From Atriophallophorus winterbourni (lineage: Eukaryota; Platyhelminthes; Trematoda; Plagiorchiida; Microphallidae): a DNA stretch of 64,000 bases. Every line of letters starts with the position of its first letter. Position 1 is the first letter of the stretch. The notes beneath the pieces are model-generated. The model was not told the origin of the DNA. It made no database searches and saw only the letters and a list, made by a program, of their open reading frames with translations. This document shows, in pieces, positions 21,986-36,300 of the stretch. Location of the stretch: assembly GCA_013407085.1 (NCBI GenBank), contig JACCGJ010004931.1, forward strand, positions 153,382 through 217,381. Reading direction: 5' to 3'. A program made the translations under genes and the position numbers.

Positions 21986-23503
21986 AAGAGCAGACCGAAA
22001 TGTGCACATCGATACTAAACTTACAAAAAAGCTGAAGTGCTTCAATTAGTATAGATCATTTAGCAAGGTATTGATTTTTATTAACATTTATTTATAGCGG
22101 ATAAAACTGATAAGTGTCCAAAACAGGCTCACTGAGTCATTCAGAATTAAATTTTCGATTACTTATAAATCAGAAATGCATTCATATACTTTCAATGAGC
22201 AAGTGTTTCATATTTTTCATGATACTTAGAAAACCTTGTGAGCCCATAGACCTCGTGTTTAGCTCTGGTTTTTTAGCGTTAGGCCGCAGAATTGACATGA
22301 TTTCACACACTGGAGATGGTACTAGGCTATCAGAGTCATTTTATTAAATAGCAATGTTACCATTTTTTACTTGGTTATGATGAATAGTGAAACTGAGCAG
22401 ATTCCTCTAATGCTGAAAACTCAGCAGTATTTTAAATTAAGTTTTTCGAGCGAATGACGGACATCATATCCGGTCTCTTACGGCCACGTCAAAAGCATAA
22501 GAATTGGATATGAATATACGTTGAATACTACGCAAAATCAATTAATAAATAGGAACTAAAACATTGTATACTAAAATCTATTCGATATAAACTATTCACA
22601 ATCATGTGTCTACATTATACTAACGGTTTGTCACCATTCAACTTAAACAGTAATGGGTGGTATAATTGGTCATCACAAGTGGGTCGTGTAAATAAAATCT
22701 AAAGCTGCCTTTAGATTTAAATTAGGTTTATCAATTTCTCTCTCTGCTATTGTGATTGATATATTGTATGTAGGTGCATTTTCTTTAGACAAAATTCAAC
22801 ATCCAGTATCAATTAACGGATATAAATATTCCCAATTTTGGTTGATTACGGATTATTTCGGGCAAGTCTTAAGTGAGCATAGCTTACTAAGCAGTAGTAG
22901 GTAGTATTAAAGTTTCACAAGCGTTGGTTTATATACGTTTCAAAACAAATGTATCAATAACTCTAATCACATTTTCCATCAAAAGAAGATCGATATACAG
23001 AGATTTAAAATTACTAATGAAAGATAGAACTCAATCTTTTTTACCTTACCCTATAACTAATGATATACTAAACAAACACCATAGAGTTAATCAATTATTA
23101 CCGTTAAATAATAAGAAAGACTCATAAACAATGGATTTCTTATATGCAGGACACAAAAGGAACGATCTAGAAAACAAAGTTGGACCTCAAATTCCCAGAG
23201 TAAACAAGAATATAATGGAGAACCCATTTTCGATACAAATATAATTGATTCAATCTAGCTATTCTAACTAATTGTTTCATCCGTGTGACAAACGAACAAT
23301 CGTCTGCTTACAATTACGCCAAGTATTCCTTCAGCAACAAAATTCTTTAGGAAAATATAGCCGTTTAGTCAGCAGCTCACGCCTCAGGTGATTTGTTTAG
23401 TAAATTACTAAAAAACATAGTGGTAGTTATGCCGAACCTCAGTATAACACTCAACAGTTGGTAATTTCGACAATCCTCAATTACTTTCTAATGGCATTCG
23501 ATT
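21986..23503. other. No gene recognised
   Basis: AT-rich spacer downstream of the acyltransferase gene's 3' end (that gene is on the minus strand). Frames at 22114-22347 and 22924-23127 show no motif. Confidence 0.4.
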
Positions 23504-23509
23504 TTTATT
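23504..23509 (-). promoter_or_regulatory. Candidate polyadenylation signal AATAAA of the acyltransferase gene
   Basis: Minus-strand AATAAA about 155 bases downstream of the TGA at 23666-23668. It is the first canonical hexamer I noticed on that strand after the stop. Confidence 0.45.
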
Positions 23510-23665
23510 GCTCACTGAGAATCAATTCCTGTGATTATAATGTAAAATAAAAATGATAAATTCGTTAAAATCTTTATCGTATAAAGTAAAAACAATTCAA
23601 ATTTCAGTAAAATATGGATGAAAAAAATGTCAGTTCGTTTAAAATGACGAATATTGTCCGACAGG

Positions 23666-23776
23666 TCAACGACAACGGACTAGCTTCTCCAGATTCAACA
23701 ACGGTGCTTCCGTGGCCATGTTGATCACAATCGCCAGAAAATAGCTGGTCACAAAAGCCGCGATGAATTCTATTAT
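23666..23776 (-). CDS. Acyltransferase last exon
   Basis: Acceptor ATTCACAG. Encodes IIEFIAAFVTSYFLAIVINM, then ATEAPLLNLEKLVRCR and TGA. The final helix followed by E-x-P-x-x-x-LEK is the family's usual C-terminus. Phase 0 start, so the missing upstream exon(s) must total 2 modulo 3 bases. Confidence 0.88.
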   Translation of the reverse strand: MIEFIAAFVTSYFLAIVINMATEAPLLNLEKLVRCR

Positions 23777-24322
23777 CTGTGAATGCGATGAAGTATGAAA
23801 GCGTGTTAGTGATCGATTGAGATGAAAATAAGGAAGTCAGCTACGATATTTGCCGTGGAAAGTGGTTATCTAATTTTGGTGGGGTCGCTAATAAATTTCA
23901 TTTTGAATTATGGCTAATTCTGAAAGGACCATCAAAGTAAGGTTCGAGAAATTAAATAAATGATAGAAGTGACATAATATTTTTACATCTACATTATTGA
24001 GGAATTTTGTCACTTGCTCAGCATATGTATGTTATAAAAAGTTTGTGGATTTATGTCTTAAGTAAAGTGCATTAGAGTCAATTTCTCCTGTATTCGCACA
24101 ATACGTTCAGGGCCAATGGAAGATGCTCTGGATTTCAAGTATTCAGTGGGATTAATTAGGATTTACAAAATCTTGAAAACGATAGTTTTATAAAGTCAAA
24201 ATCCGAATAATTTATTTATTTTAAGAATACTCAACAAGATGACCACTCTAACATTCTACGAACCATGTTAATAATGGGATAAAGAGAGTGGTGTACATCA
24301 GAAACCTGTGTAAATACCGTTT

Positions 24323-24363
<41 letters not shown>

Positions 24364-27300
24364 CGGATTAACAGAGCAACTGTGATTTTGTCCAAGTTGT
24401 ACTTCCGTACCTGTTGCACCCACAAAATGACTGAAGAGTCAAACTTTCCTCGTACATGCGTACTAAGTTCTTCACTTTATGGCAGTGAAAACCCGGACCA
24501 TCAACGCAAGACGTTTACGTGCATCCATCGCATCTTAAAAGCAATGTGGTTAAACAGAGTAACACGTGCAGAAGTGCTTTCTAAATCTGGTCTGCAGAAC
24601 GCGCTCACTCTAATGTGACAGAGCCGCATACGTGGTCTGTTTCATGTGTGCAGAATGTGGAACGGTTTTTCCAATATAATCAAATCTATGATGAATTTAA
24701 ATTCGAAAATTGATCATTTTATAGGACACACTTGCGCTTCAATGACGTTTAATCAAATATGTGAATGCTCTGGAAAATTAGTCTTTCTAATTAGGAAGAA
24801 CTTGTTCTCGTCCAATCACATTAGAATGGAAATTGTGAGGTATTATCTTCAAACTGGCGAAGAGCAAGTACCGTTTTTGACTGCTGAAATCAGATCAAGG
24901 TAACACTGCTGATTGAACGATTATGCGTTTCCAGGTGAACCCTGCGTCAGAAATTTATACTGTCCGCCCATTCCATTTTGACAGGTGATTTTTGTTGAAT
25001 AAAATGGGATTTAATCAAGGGTGCACACACCTGCACTTACGAACACCAACCAACCTCCGGCTGATTGCCGTCATCAGGTCGAGATAGTGAGATTAGGTTT
25101 ATTGAGAATTAAAACATTACAGAAGTTAAACTTGAGCGTTACTGTTAATCAGATCAGCACATTCTTTGGATGACCGATCAACACAGTGAAAATAGCTCAA
25201 CCGACTAAATCGATGGAAATGACCAGTTTTTAGGAGTGCTCACATTCTTTCCACAACACCTGGTTTCATACTGTTTGCGGTTATCAGGTGTGCAACTCTA
25301 TCAGAAAAAAACACATAAATATTGCGACCTTATGTCAAATAGAGTATATTATTGGACATCATATTGTCTAGATAACTTCTCTTCCCGTCTCCAAGTTCTG
25401 TTGATATAACATGCGGAGCTATGACTTACGAATTAAGCAGTGCCGCACCAAATAAATATTTAGTTTAGACGTCGTATGCAAAGAAATGTATTCTTTTATG
25501 GACAGAAATTTTGCTGCAACCCTACGGCACTTACCAGATAAAGATTATCCATCAGTATCACAGATTGGCTCCCAAGTGCGAAAAACATCAACACAATCGG
25601 ATGAATCAGATATGCACCATATGTCAATCGGGCAAGCGGTGAGAATACTTTCAAACCCAGGAGAGATTTTATCGGAGCTGTATTCAGAAAAACAATGGGT
25701 TCATAAAATACTTAGGTTGGAGAATCCTTCATGAAACGTGTTCTAAAATGATACGAAGATGGCGTGAAAATTTAGTAACAATAATCTTAAATTAATTTTT
25801 ATGGGATAGACATACTCCGTGAGTAAGTCCGTTGAAGCGGCTTCTAACTATAACTTCGAGTACGACTTTTTATATTCGTAATCTCATCTAAACTTATCAA
25901 AATGTTTCCAAAGGATAGGGGAAGACACATAGAAACCACTTGTGGATTGTGAGTGCACGGTATGGGATCACAACACAACATTAAACTGAACTTTGGAGTA
26001 TCTTAAGCATTTGTCCTTGAACAAGTCTGAATTTTCGTATGAGACTACTTATGAGTACACAACCCTTCAAAATATTCACAAATTTATTTACAACTGTCAA
26101 TAATGGAAGCATTCCCCACGAGCTTCGCTCTTATTAGAGCTCAATAACAGTACATAACCTCCGCTGCTGGTGGAAGTCTAACACCAACCATATTGTATTT
26201 GCACACCTTACATTCTGGGCTACCGTCTACAATATGCCCAATGGCAATTAAGCGTTCATGAATCTTTTTCAGGCTGGCACGTTTAAGTGGCATTATCTGC
26301 TTAAAAAGTGGTGAAGGGAACAGTAATATCTGTTGCTGTCACCCAACGGATCTGATCTCCGTGTCAGTACTTCACAGTATCTTGAGCACTTGAATAAATT
26401 AATTTGAACATCCTGGTTCGTTGTACGAACCTTATTTAATAGTGGTTTTGACGCATAACATTGTTTACAACTTTTCAACTGTTCAAATCCCATTAATATT
26501 TATCTTACTACATCCACCACAAGGAGGCGGAATGCCAAAAAACGTGCGTTGAAGCGTACATGTGAATGATATGCGTACAAGAAGTCATTGGTCATTTAAA
26601 CGTCTTGAGCTCCTGACCGTTTTTTTTGATATTTCACACTCTAAACAAAACTATTTTAAGTGTTTTGATTCGAGGCTTGTCAGCTTTTTTTGAAGACTTT
26701 CTTGCCAGATTATGTGAACTCAGTATGTTTAGCAATACAAAAGCTTCCCGACTATAAGCAAAATGTTACTGTTGGTGTTTTTGCGGACATTTGGGTTACA
26801 CGTCATGACGTCTATTCCATTGTATTTTATACATGAATGTATCGATTCGGTGAAGATAATGAAACTATAAAGCGTGAGTCACAAGTTTAAACACCATGGT
26901 TATCTGTAGGAGCTCTATTTAATTGTAGCTACAACGTCAAACTTAAATATATTTCCACACTTTCGAGTCGCTTTCAAAGTAATGAAGGTGAAGAAGGTAA
27001 ACAGCCGGAAATTGGTTGTATATATTGTATTGGTAAGTATGACGCAGTTTATTATGAAGGTCGGATAGAATATTAAATAAAGAAATTAAAATTCGAAATT
27101 ATGGAACGATGCATCTTCTAATTTTGAAATTGAAACTCGATATTTATCCAATGAAAAGCGCATAGAAAAGCATAGAAAATGTGCGTTGAACAAAAATTAC
27201 TCAAGCTAGAAATCGAATAAACCATTCATTATGCCATATCTTCCTGAAATATATTTCTCTAGATATATTCCACACCACTTGCTCACGTGTGTAATTATTT

Positions 27301-30300
27301 GCGCAAAGGTACACCACAATGGCGACCCCGAGTGTGAAAGCCGGTCTGTGAGCTGCCGTGAAGAATGCAGATGTACCGGTCGGCCATGAGTTCACTTTTC
27401 CGCTAATCAAGCTATACAACCCGTAAACACTGGACAAGCACAACACCGTAGATACAGCCAGACTGATCCACACAAAAATTTGCTTCTTCACTTTGGACCA
27501 AGTCTAAAAATTCAAAATAGCGTACAGATGAAAGATAATTTGTTTTATGTTAAATAAAACTTTGTAACTTGTAAAGAAAAGGATTCATTCAGAATTTGCT
27601 GTATCTTAAATTATTTGAAGACAACAAGAAAGAATGTAGGAGACAGAGAAAAGTTGTCCTGGCGCGCATGCATTAGCGAGGACAAACAATGCACGCAATT
27701 TAGCGAACATTAGGTCAACGCTATTGTGACTCGGAGCCTTCTTCAGTTATTCGAAAGGCTTAGACCCGGAGATGATTATCACAATGAACGCCGAATGTGT
27801 TACGAATACCATTAAATTTCCCCACTACTTTTGAAAAATTATTCGCTTAGATAAATATTTTGACCCATCGAATATTTAGCAATACAGATGCTATCATCCG
27901 ATACACCATCACACATCCGTAACTGATCAACAGGTCCATAGCCTAGTCCATCTTTTGAAAAATTTAGTATAGGCACAGTGATGAAATTAAACGTTAACAG
28001 GCTCATCGTGAAGTCAATCAATGAATCATGGTCGACGGTTATCGAAAAAGATTTTTAAAACACCAATTAATGATAGAAGAAACTATCGGAGTAATTTTTT
28101 GCTATTTAGTTTCGATACTGTGTCGAGAACAAATCAAAGACGATTATTAGTATCTGGATTGAGCGTCTGTACATGCAATTTAAAGAGTAAAGAGTAAAAT
28201 TACCTGTTTGTATTGGATGCACATGAGCGATAACATATTCTTATCAAACGGCACTAATATCAATTACAGAATTGAATGTGTGAATTGACCTATGGTTTAC
28301 ATAGGATCGACTTCAAGGAAACAAAATAAAACTAGCAATGAAAGCGAAACGGAATACACGACCGACATAACAGGATTATTAATCTGTCCTCGGTGATTAG
28401 GTAATGATTTACAGCACATAGGATACAGATCGTAATATCGATATGGAAATTGTAGAAGTGTTGTGACGCTGTATCCGGCCTTAGAGAACATGTGCTAAGG
28501 CGATCGAATTGTCAACGCAATTGGGCTTCCTGTCAAAAAGCAGCAATGTGGTGGTCGGTGCAGCGATTCGAAACAGAGATCCGCTCATTTCAGTCCAATA
28601 GTCATTTGCACATCGTCTTGCAGTCTGTTGGACATTATTTCTAGATACCCCTTGCTCTTGATAAGCTCAATAGGGCAAACGACAGCTTAGCGAATTGGAA
28701 GGCCCCCAGGGATGAAGGAATTACACCTGAGCTCATCAAATGCTGTAGAGCAGCATTGATTTAACGGAGGCATTCGACTACGTCAGAAGGGGAAGTTTTT
28801 TCAAAATGCTTGATCTGATAAGCTGCCCTCGAGGATGCCCAAAATCGTTATTTCGTTACACTCGGACATGAAGGGCTCAGTCCATTTTAATGGTTTCTGT
28901 TCATGAGCAGTTGAAATTCGCCGAAACGTCAAACAAGGGTGTGTTCTTGCTCCCACGCTGTTCGGCATTTTCTTTGCTCTGCTTTTTTAACGCTTTTAGG
29001 ACAGAAGGCATTTAGATACTCTTATGAAGTGATGAAAAGCTTTTTAAACTGAACCGGTTGAGAGCACAAACCATGGCACGGAATGTGCTAATCCGTGACC
29101 TGCTGTTTGCTTACGATACAGCCATTATTGCTAACTCCCAAGAGAACCTCCAGTCGCTAATGTTTTTCGTCCACATGCAAAGATTCTTTGTCTAACAATC
29201 AGCATGACCAAGACCAAAGTCCTTGGCCAAGGGACTGTATCGCCTCCAATTGGAAACTGTCAGTTTGAACCAGTACATCATTTCACATGTCTTGGTTCAA
29301 CCATTGCGGATAACCTCTCGATAGACACTGAGATTGATAAGCAGATTTATCAGAGCAACTATCATTTTGTCCCGATTGAACTCTCGTGTTTGGGGTAACC
29401 GCAAGTTGACTGGTAAGACAAAGATGATGGTATACAGCGCGTGCATACTAAATGCTTTACTGTACGGCAGTGAAACCTGGACCACCCACACAAGTCACGA
29501 TCGGAAGGTAAATGCTTTCCATCTACGAAGCGTCCGTCGTACCTCGAACATATCTTGGGTGGAAAAAGTGACTAATGCTGAAGTGCTTTCTAATGCTGGT
29601 TTCAGAACATGTTCACCCTACTACGGCAGCGCCGCCTGCAGTGGTTTGGCCGCGCCGAGAGAATGGAAAATGGTTGTATTCCGGAAGATCTACTCTATGG
29701 TGAGTTGCAATTAGGAAGTCGACCATTGGGCAGACCGCACTTGCGGTACAAATACGTTTGAAAAGAGATGTGAAAGCTCCTGGCGGTGATGCGCGATTTG
29801 GGAATAACTTTCTCTTGACGGCTCTCATTGAAGGCATTGTGTAAATGCGTCGTCTACAAGCTGGGGAGGAGCAGATAGAGCTCTTGGCTGCTGAACGCAG
29901 ATCACGCCACCGGCGTGCAACTGACGCCCTACAACGGAGTTCTGCCTATTCTGGCAAGCGCTGCGGGATTGAATGTTCCTCCCAAATCGGACTGTTTAGT
30001 CATTCAAAAAGCTGTGGAACATGAAGCTTCATGCGAATGTGATGTGCATCCATGATCAACATCGAACGAAGGAGGCAACCAACAATTTTTTCACAGAAAA
30101 TGATTGACCATGAACATATTTGAATGCAATTTTCTCATTCGGCCAAGAGGTATAACTGGACAAATTGGGCGAAGTTATACTAAGTCAAGTTCCCTGCTCT
30201 GAATGAGCGTCTAACAATTTTCTTCAATTGTTTGCACAATTTCATCTGTCCCAAACTTATAAAATCAACAACTAGCTTCGAAGCTTTCCAGAAAATAGAA

Positions 30301-33300
30301 ATTAAAACATTACTAAGTAGAAGATTTATGGATTGATTCAATCCATTCATCAAGATTATTGATCCTAAACATATTTTATTTTGTCTACAAGTTGTCGAGG
30401 AAAAAGTACATGACGAAAAAATACTTGGAGTGTTCATCTTTCATAAAAGTAAACGGTACATTTTTTGCGCGGAAGTGAGCAATTCGCAGACTATTACGAC
30501 TGTATTCATGGATGTGCATTGCGGGACGAACATACTTTGATCAATCTGTCACATTCGGAGTACCACGCTCAAGAAGCATCTGATGTAGAATATAATTACG
30601 AACTAACTAAAAGAACAAGAAAAACCAAGAATTGCCGATAACTTAACAGGTGTGACAAATTAAACGTAAATTCAAAACAGCATAACAAAACTAACCACAG
30701 ATGTTTTGTAGCCTTTAATTAGTATCCAACCTAAAGCGAGACCAACTGCATAGGTTCCCCATCTAGTGTATGGTTTCACATATATCGTATCGAATCCGTC
30801 ATCCGCACTGCCGAAATGGATGGAAATAAGAAATTATTACTGAGTATTATCAAGCAGTAACACAATAAAAATAATAATAAATTTGATGATAGTAAATTCA
30901 ATTTAGAATAGTACTGTCTCCGCAATATGATCCCAGACTGGCAGGTGATTTGCGTACAATACACAATAGATTGAATGAATATTCTACATGGCTGACAACA
31001 TATAGTGAAGTGAAAAGGGGATAAATTATTAAATTATAATATTTCTTCCTCATAACAGACTGAACTTCTTTTAATTTGTGCAGCAGATTTTCATATAAAT
31101 ATAATGCCTGTGTGTGCATAGATTAGTCGTCATAACTTGTGTAAATCAAAATAGGCATTTGTATGTACGGGGTGGCAATCTCGGAATTAGTTCGCATATT
31201 AATCGTAGGGTTTCAAATTAAATAAGGCCGAACTCGTATAATTTACCACACATTCAGGTAGAAAAATCTTACAAATATTCTTTGAACAAAAATCTGCATT
31301 TATTTCCGATCGTTCCAGCATTTCCAATAAGGTACAAGGGATAAATTAATGAGAGCGTTGTATGTGAGAATAGTATTAACTCGCGATATCCTTCCTACAA
31401 GATTACATGTGATCATGCATCTGTAGCACTGGATTTTTTTTACATATTTTAGAAAACATCGACAACTTTACGCACTCGAGTTTATAAACTGCCCGGGAGG
31501 AATATATCTTTTGGAGCCACGGTGCTCAGATTTAAATTGTAATTTCTAAAACCGGGTGTATACACCTTTTCATAATTCGAGGAAGTGATCCAGGAAAAAA
31601 AACGGACAAACATCCACTGTAACTAGCTTAGCAGATGACAGGCGTGTATATCACGAGCATCACATTGTAGACCATATTTCAAACTACGACAAATCCAGAC
31701 ATAGTGGACTCTTTTATTAGGTTAGGTATTAGTAAATTTAGTTCTCAAGCTTGTTTGAATATGAAAGCCGTGATCGTGTCCGATGTGTTTTATTTTCGGA
31801 TTTTAATATTCGAACGTAACTTTATTTTCTGACTACCACTCGTGAAACGCAATTAGGTCTTCATGTAGCAGTAAGTATTTATTATTTTCAATGCTTTGCG
31901 TCTATGGCTTTATGACAATAGCGAAAATATAATCATCTGTATTTGGGTTCGTATATCAACGATGGAGATCAGGAGATAGATATCACTGATATTTGTGGAA
32001 ACAGAGTGGCTTAAAAACAAACTACTCAAACAAATATTGTATCGTTGGCTGGAGCCATTTCATATGTATTCGTTTTGTTTCGATTTAAGAACTCATCCAA
32101 TCATTTAAAATTGTTAGCGAATTGGTCAGGCATGAACGATTTTTACTGACTCCGTGTTGGTTAACCCAAAACAGTCTGCATTTACTTAGATGTAAAGATA
32201 TTACTTCTGTTATAATGCGTTCGAAAACTTTCGGTACTGATGGCATCAGTTTCACTGCCTGTAACTTGTTGCATCGGAACGGCAACCCTCTTTCTAAATA
32301 GGTATTATTTGTGACACTTTTCGTTCGCTTTGTATCATTCACGCGAGTAACTTATGACTAAACATGTCAGTTTTTAGGCACAATATGCGTTATCTCGTTT
32401 GGTCCTAACAGTTCCTGTTCTTTAATAACTGTATGTGCTGCGCTGCCACAACTGAGTCGAATCAACATATCGCTCATGATTGGGCACCGCAAATCTGCTA
32501 ATAGGTCAGCAGTCTGTTGATGCAGTGAAACAGGTAACAGCTTTTCAGGCAAATACGATATGTTTCTTAATTTGTTAAATTTTGCTCGCTTGATCCATAC
32601 GATTGAATATGTTCTACAGAGGAAACATCCATTTGCTATCATTTGAACAAGCAAAAAGGTTATAATCTGGTAGGTCGTGCATAAATTAGGACCTAGCAAT
32701 ACAAAGTAAGAAAATGTGGAGGCCCACAAATATTCAGAAAACGCGTTGTCAATGGTCGTATGAACTTTCATTTCTCAATTGCCTATCATCAATGTAATAT
32801 TAAAATGAAATACTAGACTACTCGGTATTTCCCATTATATGCTAGTCGAAAAAATTCTTCATAGCTATAGCGACAATTAAAAATGAGTTTTCCATTTTTT
32901 AATGAATTCTGGACTAAAATCAGGTACAAGTTCAATTGGTATTTCACTTTGCGGAAAACTCAAATTTTACGATTTTTACAATGAAGAAAATTATGTAAAA
33001 ATCTGCATTACGCCGCTGCTAATTATCACCGAATTTGACCTAATTTGAGTCCGGTGTATGTAGCAGTGATCACGATGTCAAAATATATAGACTTTGCCTG
33101 CAAAACAATGGTTGTAATGTAGAAATTAATTCAGTTTCCACGCTTATTTCGGCATTATTCGATGACACGAATAATAAATCACGAATAATATTAATATAAA
33201 TAATAAATAAATGACCATTGTAAAATTTTGAATGATGGTTTGCGTGCAGTACAATAAACTCGATACAGTAAAATGTACATAATCAATTTTTCAGTGTTCC

Positions 33301-36300
33301 CGAGCTGTTTCAAGATATTTTCTAACATCTCATCAAGCTCACTGAGCAATACCTAAAACCCGCAACAATAATTGTGGCAGATGTATCGCATGAGAGTGAG
33401 TCGAATGACAGTACCTCGGAAATAAATGCAGGTGTGTATTTAGCAACATGATAATCTTCAAGGTCAGTTAACAGAGTCCAACATGTTGTGTGTTTGATGG
33501 GATTCGACCGGCAAGAAATATATTGACAAAACAGATCAAAGTGAAAACTGACAAAAACAGGTTGAGGACAGTTTTGGTGTTACGAGATTTGCTGTTATAA
33601 TATTGGTGTGTATTTTGTTACTTGTGATCTGCACAATAAAGGCATTGACGGATTTGCGTTCTCTTTTGATGTCGGAAACATGGATTAACATGACCAATGT
33701 CAAAAGGGCTAACCTCAGACGTGAACAAGAACTAGGGTTTTGCTTCGGATGTATTATAAATTTTAGCCGATTATGATTGCGTTGTGTTTTGAATGAAATA
33801 GTAGATAATCCATGTGAACAGCAAAACCATCATGCATATCTATTTATCACGTATACGGCCTGACACGAGCTACTTATGTTCAGGTGAAATAGACATAGAA
33901 CGAAAAAACAACAAACGAAGTGGCAATATTAGGCTACATGAAAATCAGAACACTTTTGACGACATTATCACAGGATTTGGAAGGTTTTGGGACAAAAAGT
34001 ATAACATCTACTCGTGAAAAATTGAAGACCGTTTTCGGTCATCCGGTTTGTTAACAGATATTGTATAATTAACGACAGCTGATTAAATTTGAAATGGTAG
34101 AATAAGGATGACAACTCACAAGCATGAGCAGACATGAAATATCTTTATCATGCGCAAATAAACCCTTGCTAATTAGATTTTTAAGCAGTGCTGAAAAACG
34201 TCGAATTTTCACTACAATAACCTCTTGCTGATAACGGTCTTGGAATGGGTGAGCTTACAGTTCGACACTGGCTGGATCGAAACTTGTGATATCAAAGTCT
34301 ACCTGAATTTGAATATCGAAATTATTTCTAAATTGTGCCAAAGTAAATTTGGAATGTTGCTTAATGAAAATTGAAACAATATAGTGATTCTTACGTTGAC
34401 AAGGGTCCCGGCATATAATCTCCGTGGTAAGCGATCCCGAATGTTGTCAGCGTTGAACTGAGCACCAACAAGAAAGCGAAAATCTGACCAATAATTTCGT
34501 TCCTATAACAATGAAAAACAATTTCATACATCAGAACACATGATAATCAAAGCTTAACTTTTTCAACCTGATTGCATTTTAAGTTTTTCTTGATTAAACC
34601 ATTCAAATTTCTTTCCAGGCTTGCAGTATATTATTGTGTGACAAATTTAGATTCTGAATGTTTCACGGTTATAACAAACACGTGAATGCGTATTTTGAAA
34701 AATACATTACTCCCTTGCGTAAGCATAACCTGGTGTCAAAGGTGTAACGGCAATAGTCAGGAAATGGCATTAAGACAGCATATCACCAAGCCCAATATAC
34801 GAAATCATAGGACATAATGCTAGGAGTGAAAACCGATTTTCGACAGGTCAATATATACCACAACTCATCCTGTTCTAACGTGCATTAGGTTCCATTTTTT
34901 GAATTTATAATCTATAAATGAGTATTATATGACGTTCGAAAAGCAGGACAGAAGCACACGAACGGTGTCGTGGTTTTTCCTCTCATCAGGTATACATATC
35001 CGTGACCTCATATTCGAACGTTGTTCTGGCGCCGTCACAGGCTTCAGGACACTCGATTCAGCATTAACCATGTCAACTCCTCGCATTTCGCGCCCACTTG
35101 ACAATTGTGTCTCGACTCATCCCTAAGTTTAACCAATTCAAAACTAATCGTGTTCACCCGTAAATGCCACAGCGTAATAGAAAGTCGATTGGTCAAACGC
35201 GTTTAGTGCACACACACGTCCATCATATATAGACAAATCAAGTTATCGAAATTTTATGGTGGACATGTCTATATCGGTTATCACTTTGGTCTGATTTTTA
35301 AATCGCTTTCGCGCCAACCGGTTCACTACAAGCCCTTACTAGGTTGGCTCATTTGCCCGACCTTGACAAACGGATGCTGTGCATTTTCCACTACTGTTTC
35401 CGTTCCGGTAAATATAACACACATGAAAAACTAATGGTATACAGCGCCTGTGTACTAAATGATTCACTATAGAACAGCAAAACATGGAATATCGCGCGCA
35501 AGACTCAAACGGCGATGAATTGTATTCTTTTATATAGCATTTGTCTCGTCATGAATGTATCGTTGATGGACAAAGTCGGAAATACAGAAATAAAAATATA
35601 TTAAAATATTAATTAAAATATGTTTGCTACGGATCTTTTATTCGTTATGCGAAGACATTCGATTTCAATCGGTTAGCACAGCTTTTGGAAAACATTTCGC
35701 GTCTGACACAAGCTTCGTCATCCCGAGGGAATAGTCAGGACCTGGGACATGACCACATACCAACTCTGTTTTGACCTTTCGCTAAGCAGCCTATATTAAA
35801 CCTAGAAGGCAGTCAAACCACGTAGTCATGGGCAAGATCAGTGGTCGATTAGCATAATACGGTGTTTATGCACATCAAGTGAACATGGTCAAGGTCGGTT
35901 GACCATGTGCCCCGCATACTTAAAAAGTACATAACGAATCGTGTTTAGGTTTCATTCAGTCCTCTCCGTGCCGGGTGGCACATGAGGCGAAGACAACTTC
36001 ACGCCAGTGGTTCCGGTCTGTCGCTGCTTCCGTTGCCGTCTGCACCGTGAATCCTTGTGCATGTAGTTCGCGTTCCAAAGTTCTGCGCCAAGTTTCCTTG
36101 GGCCTTCCCCTTTTTCGTTTACCTTGCGGATGCCAGTGCATGGCTACCTTCGTATGCGAACTGGGATCCATCCTGCAGACATGACCGAACCACGGATCTG
36201 TTGTCATCGTTTCCGTAGCAATGTAGGTTTTACTGGATAGGGTTGCTAGCCCTAAGCCCAACCCTCCTCCTTTCTCAGACGGGCTTGGGACCGTCCTTGG

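Noticed and set aside
25140..25260. Minus-strand frame with FHRFSRLSYFHCVDRSS, resembling the missing PLSRLTY exon of the acyltransferase
   Set aside because: The match is limited to SRLSY. No donor gives the required phase 0 end, the preceding GYGG/FLS segment is absent and a stop lies just upstream.
25486..25734. 82-codon plus-strand frame (contains MSIGQAVRILSNPGEILSEL)
   Set aside because: Looks protein-like, but no family, splice site or neighbouring exon supports it; left unannotated as a gene.
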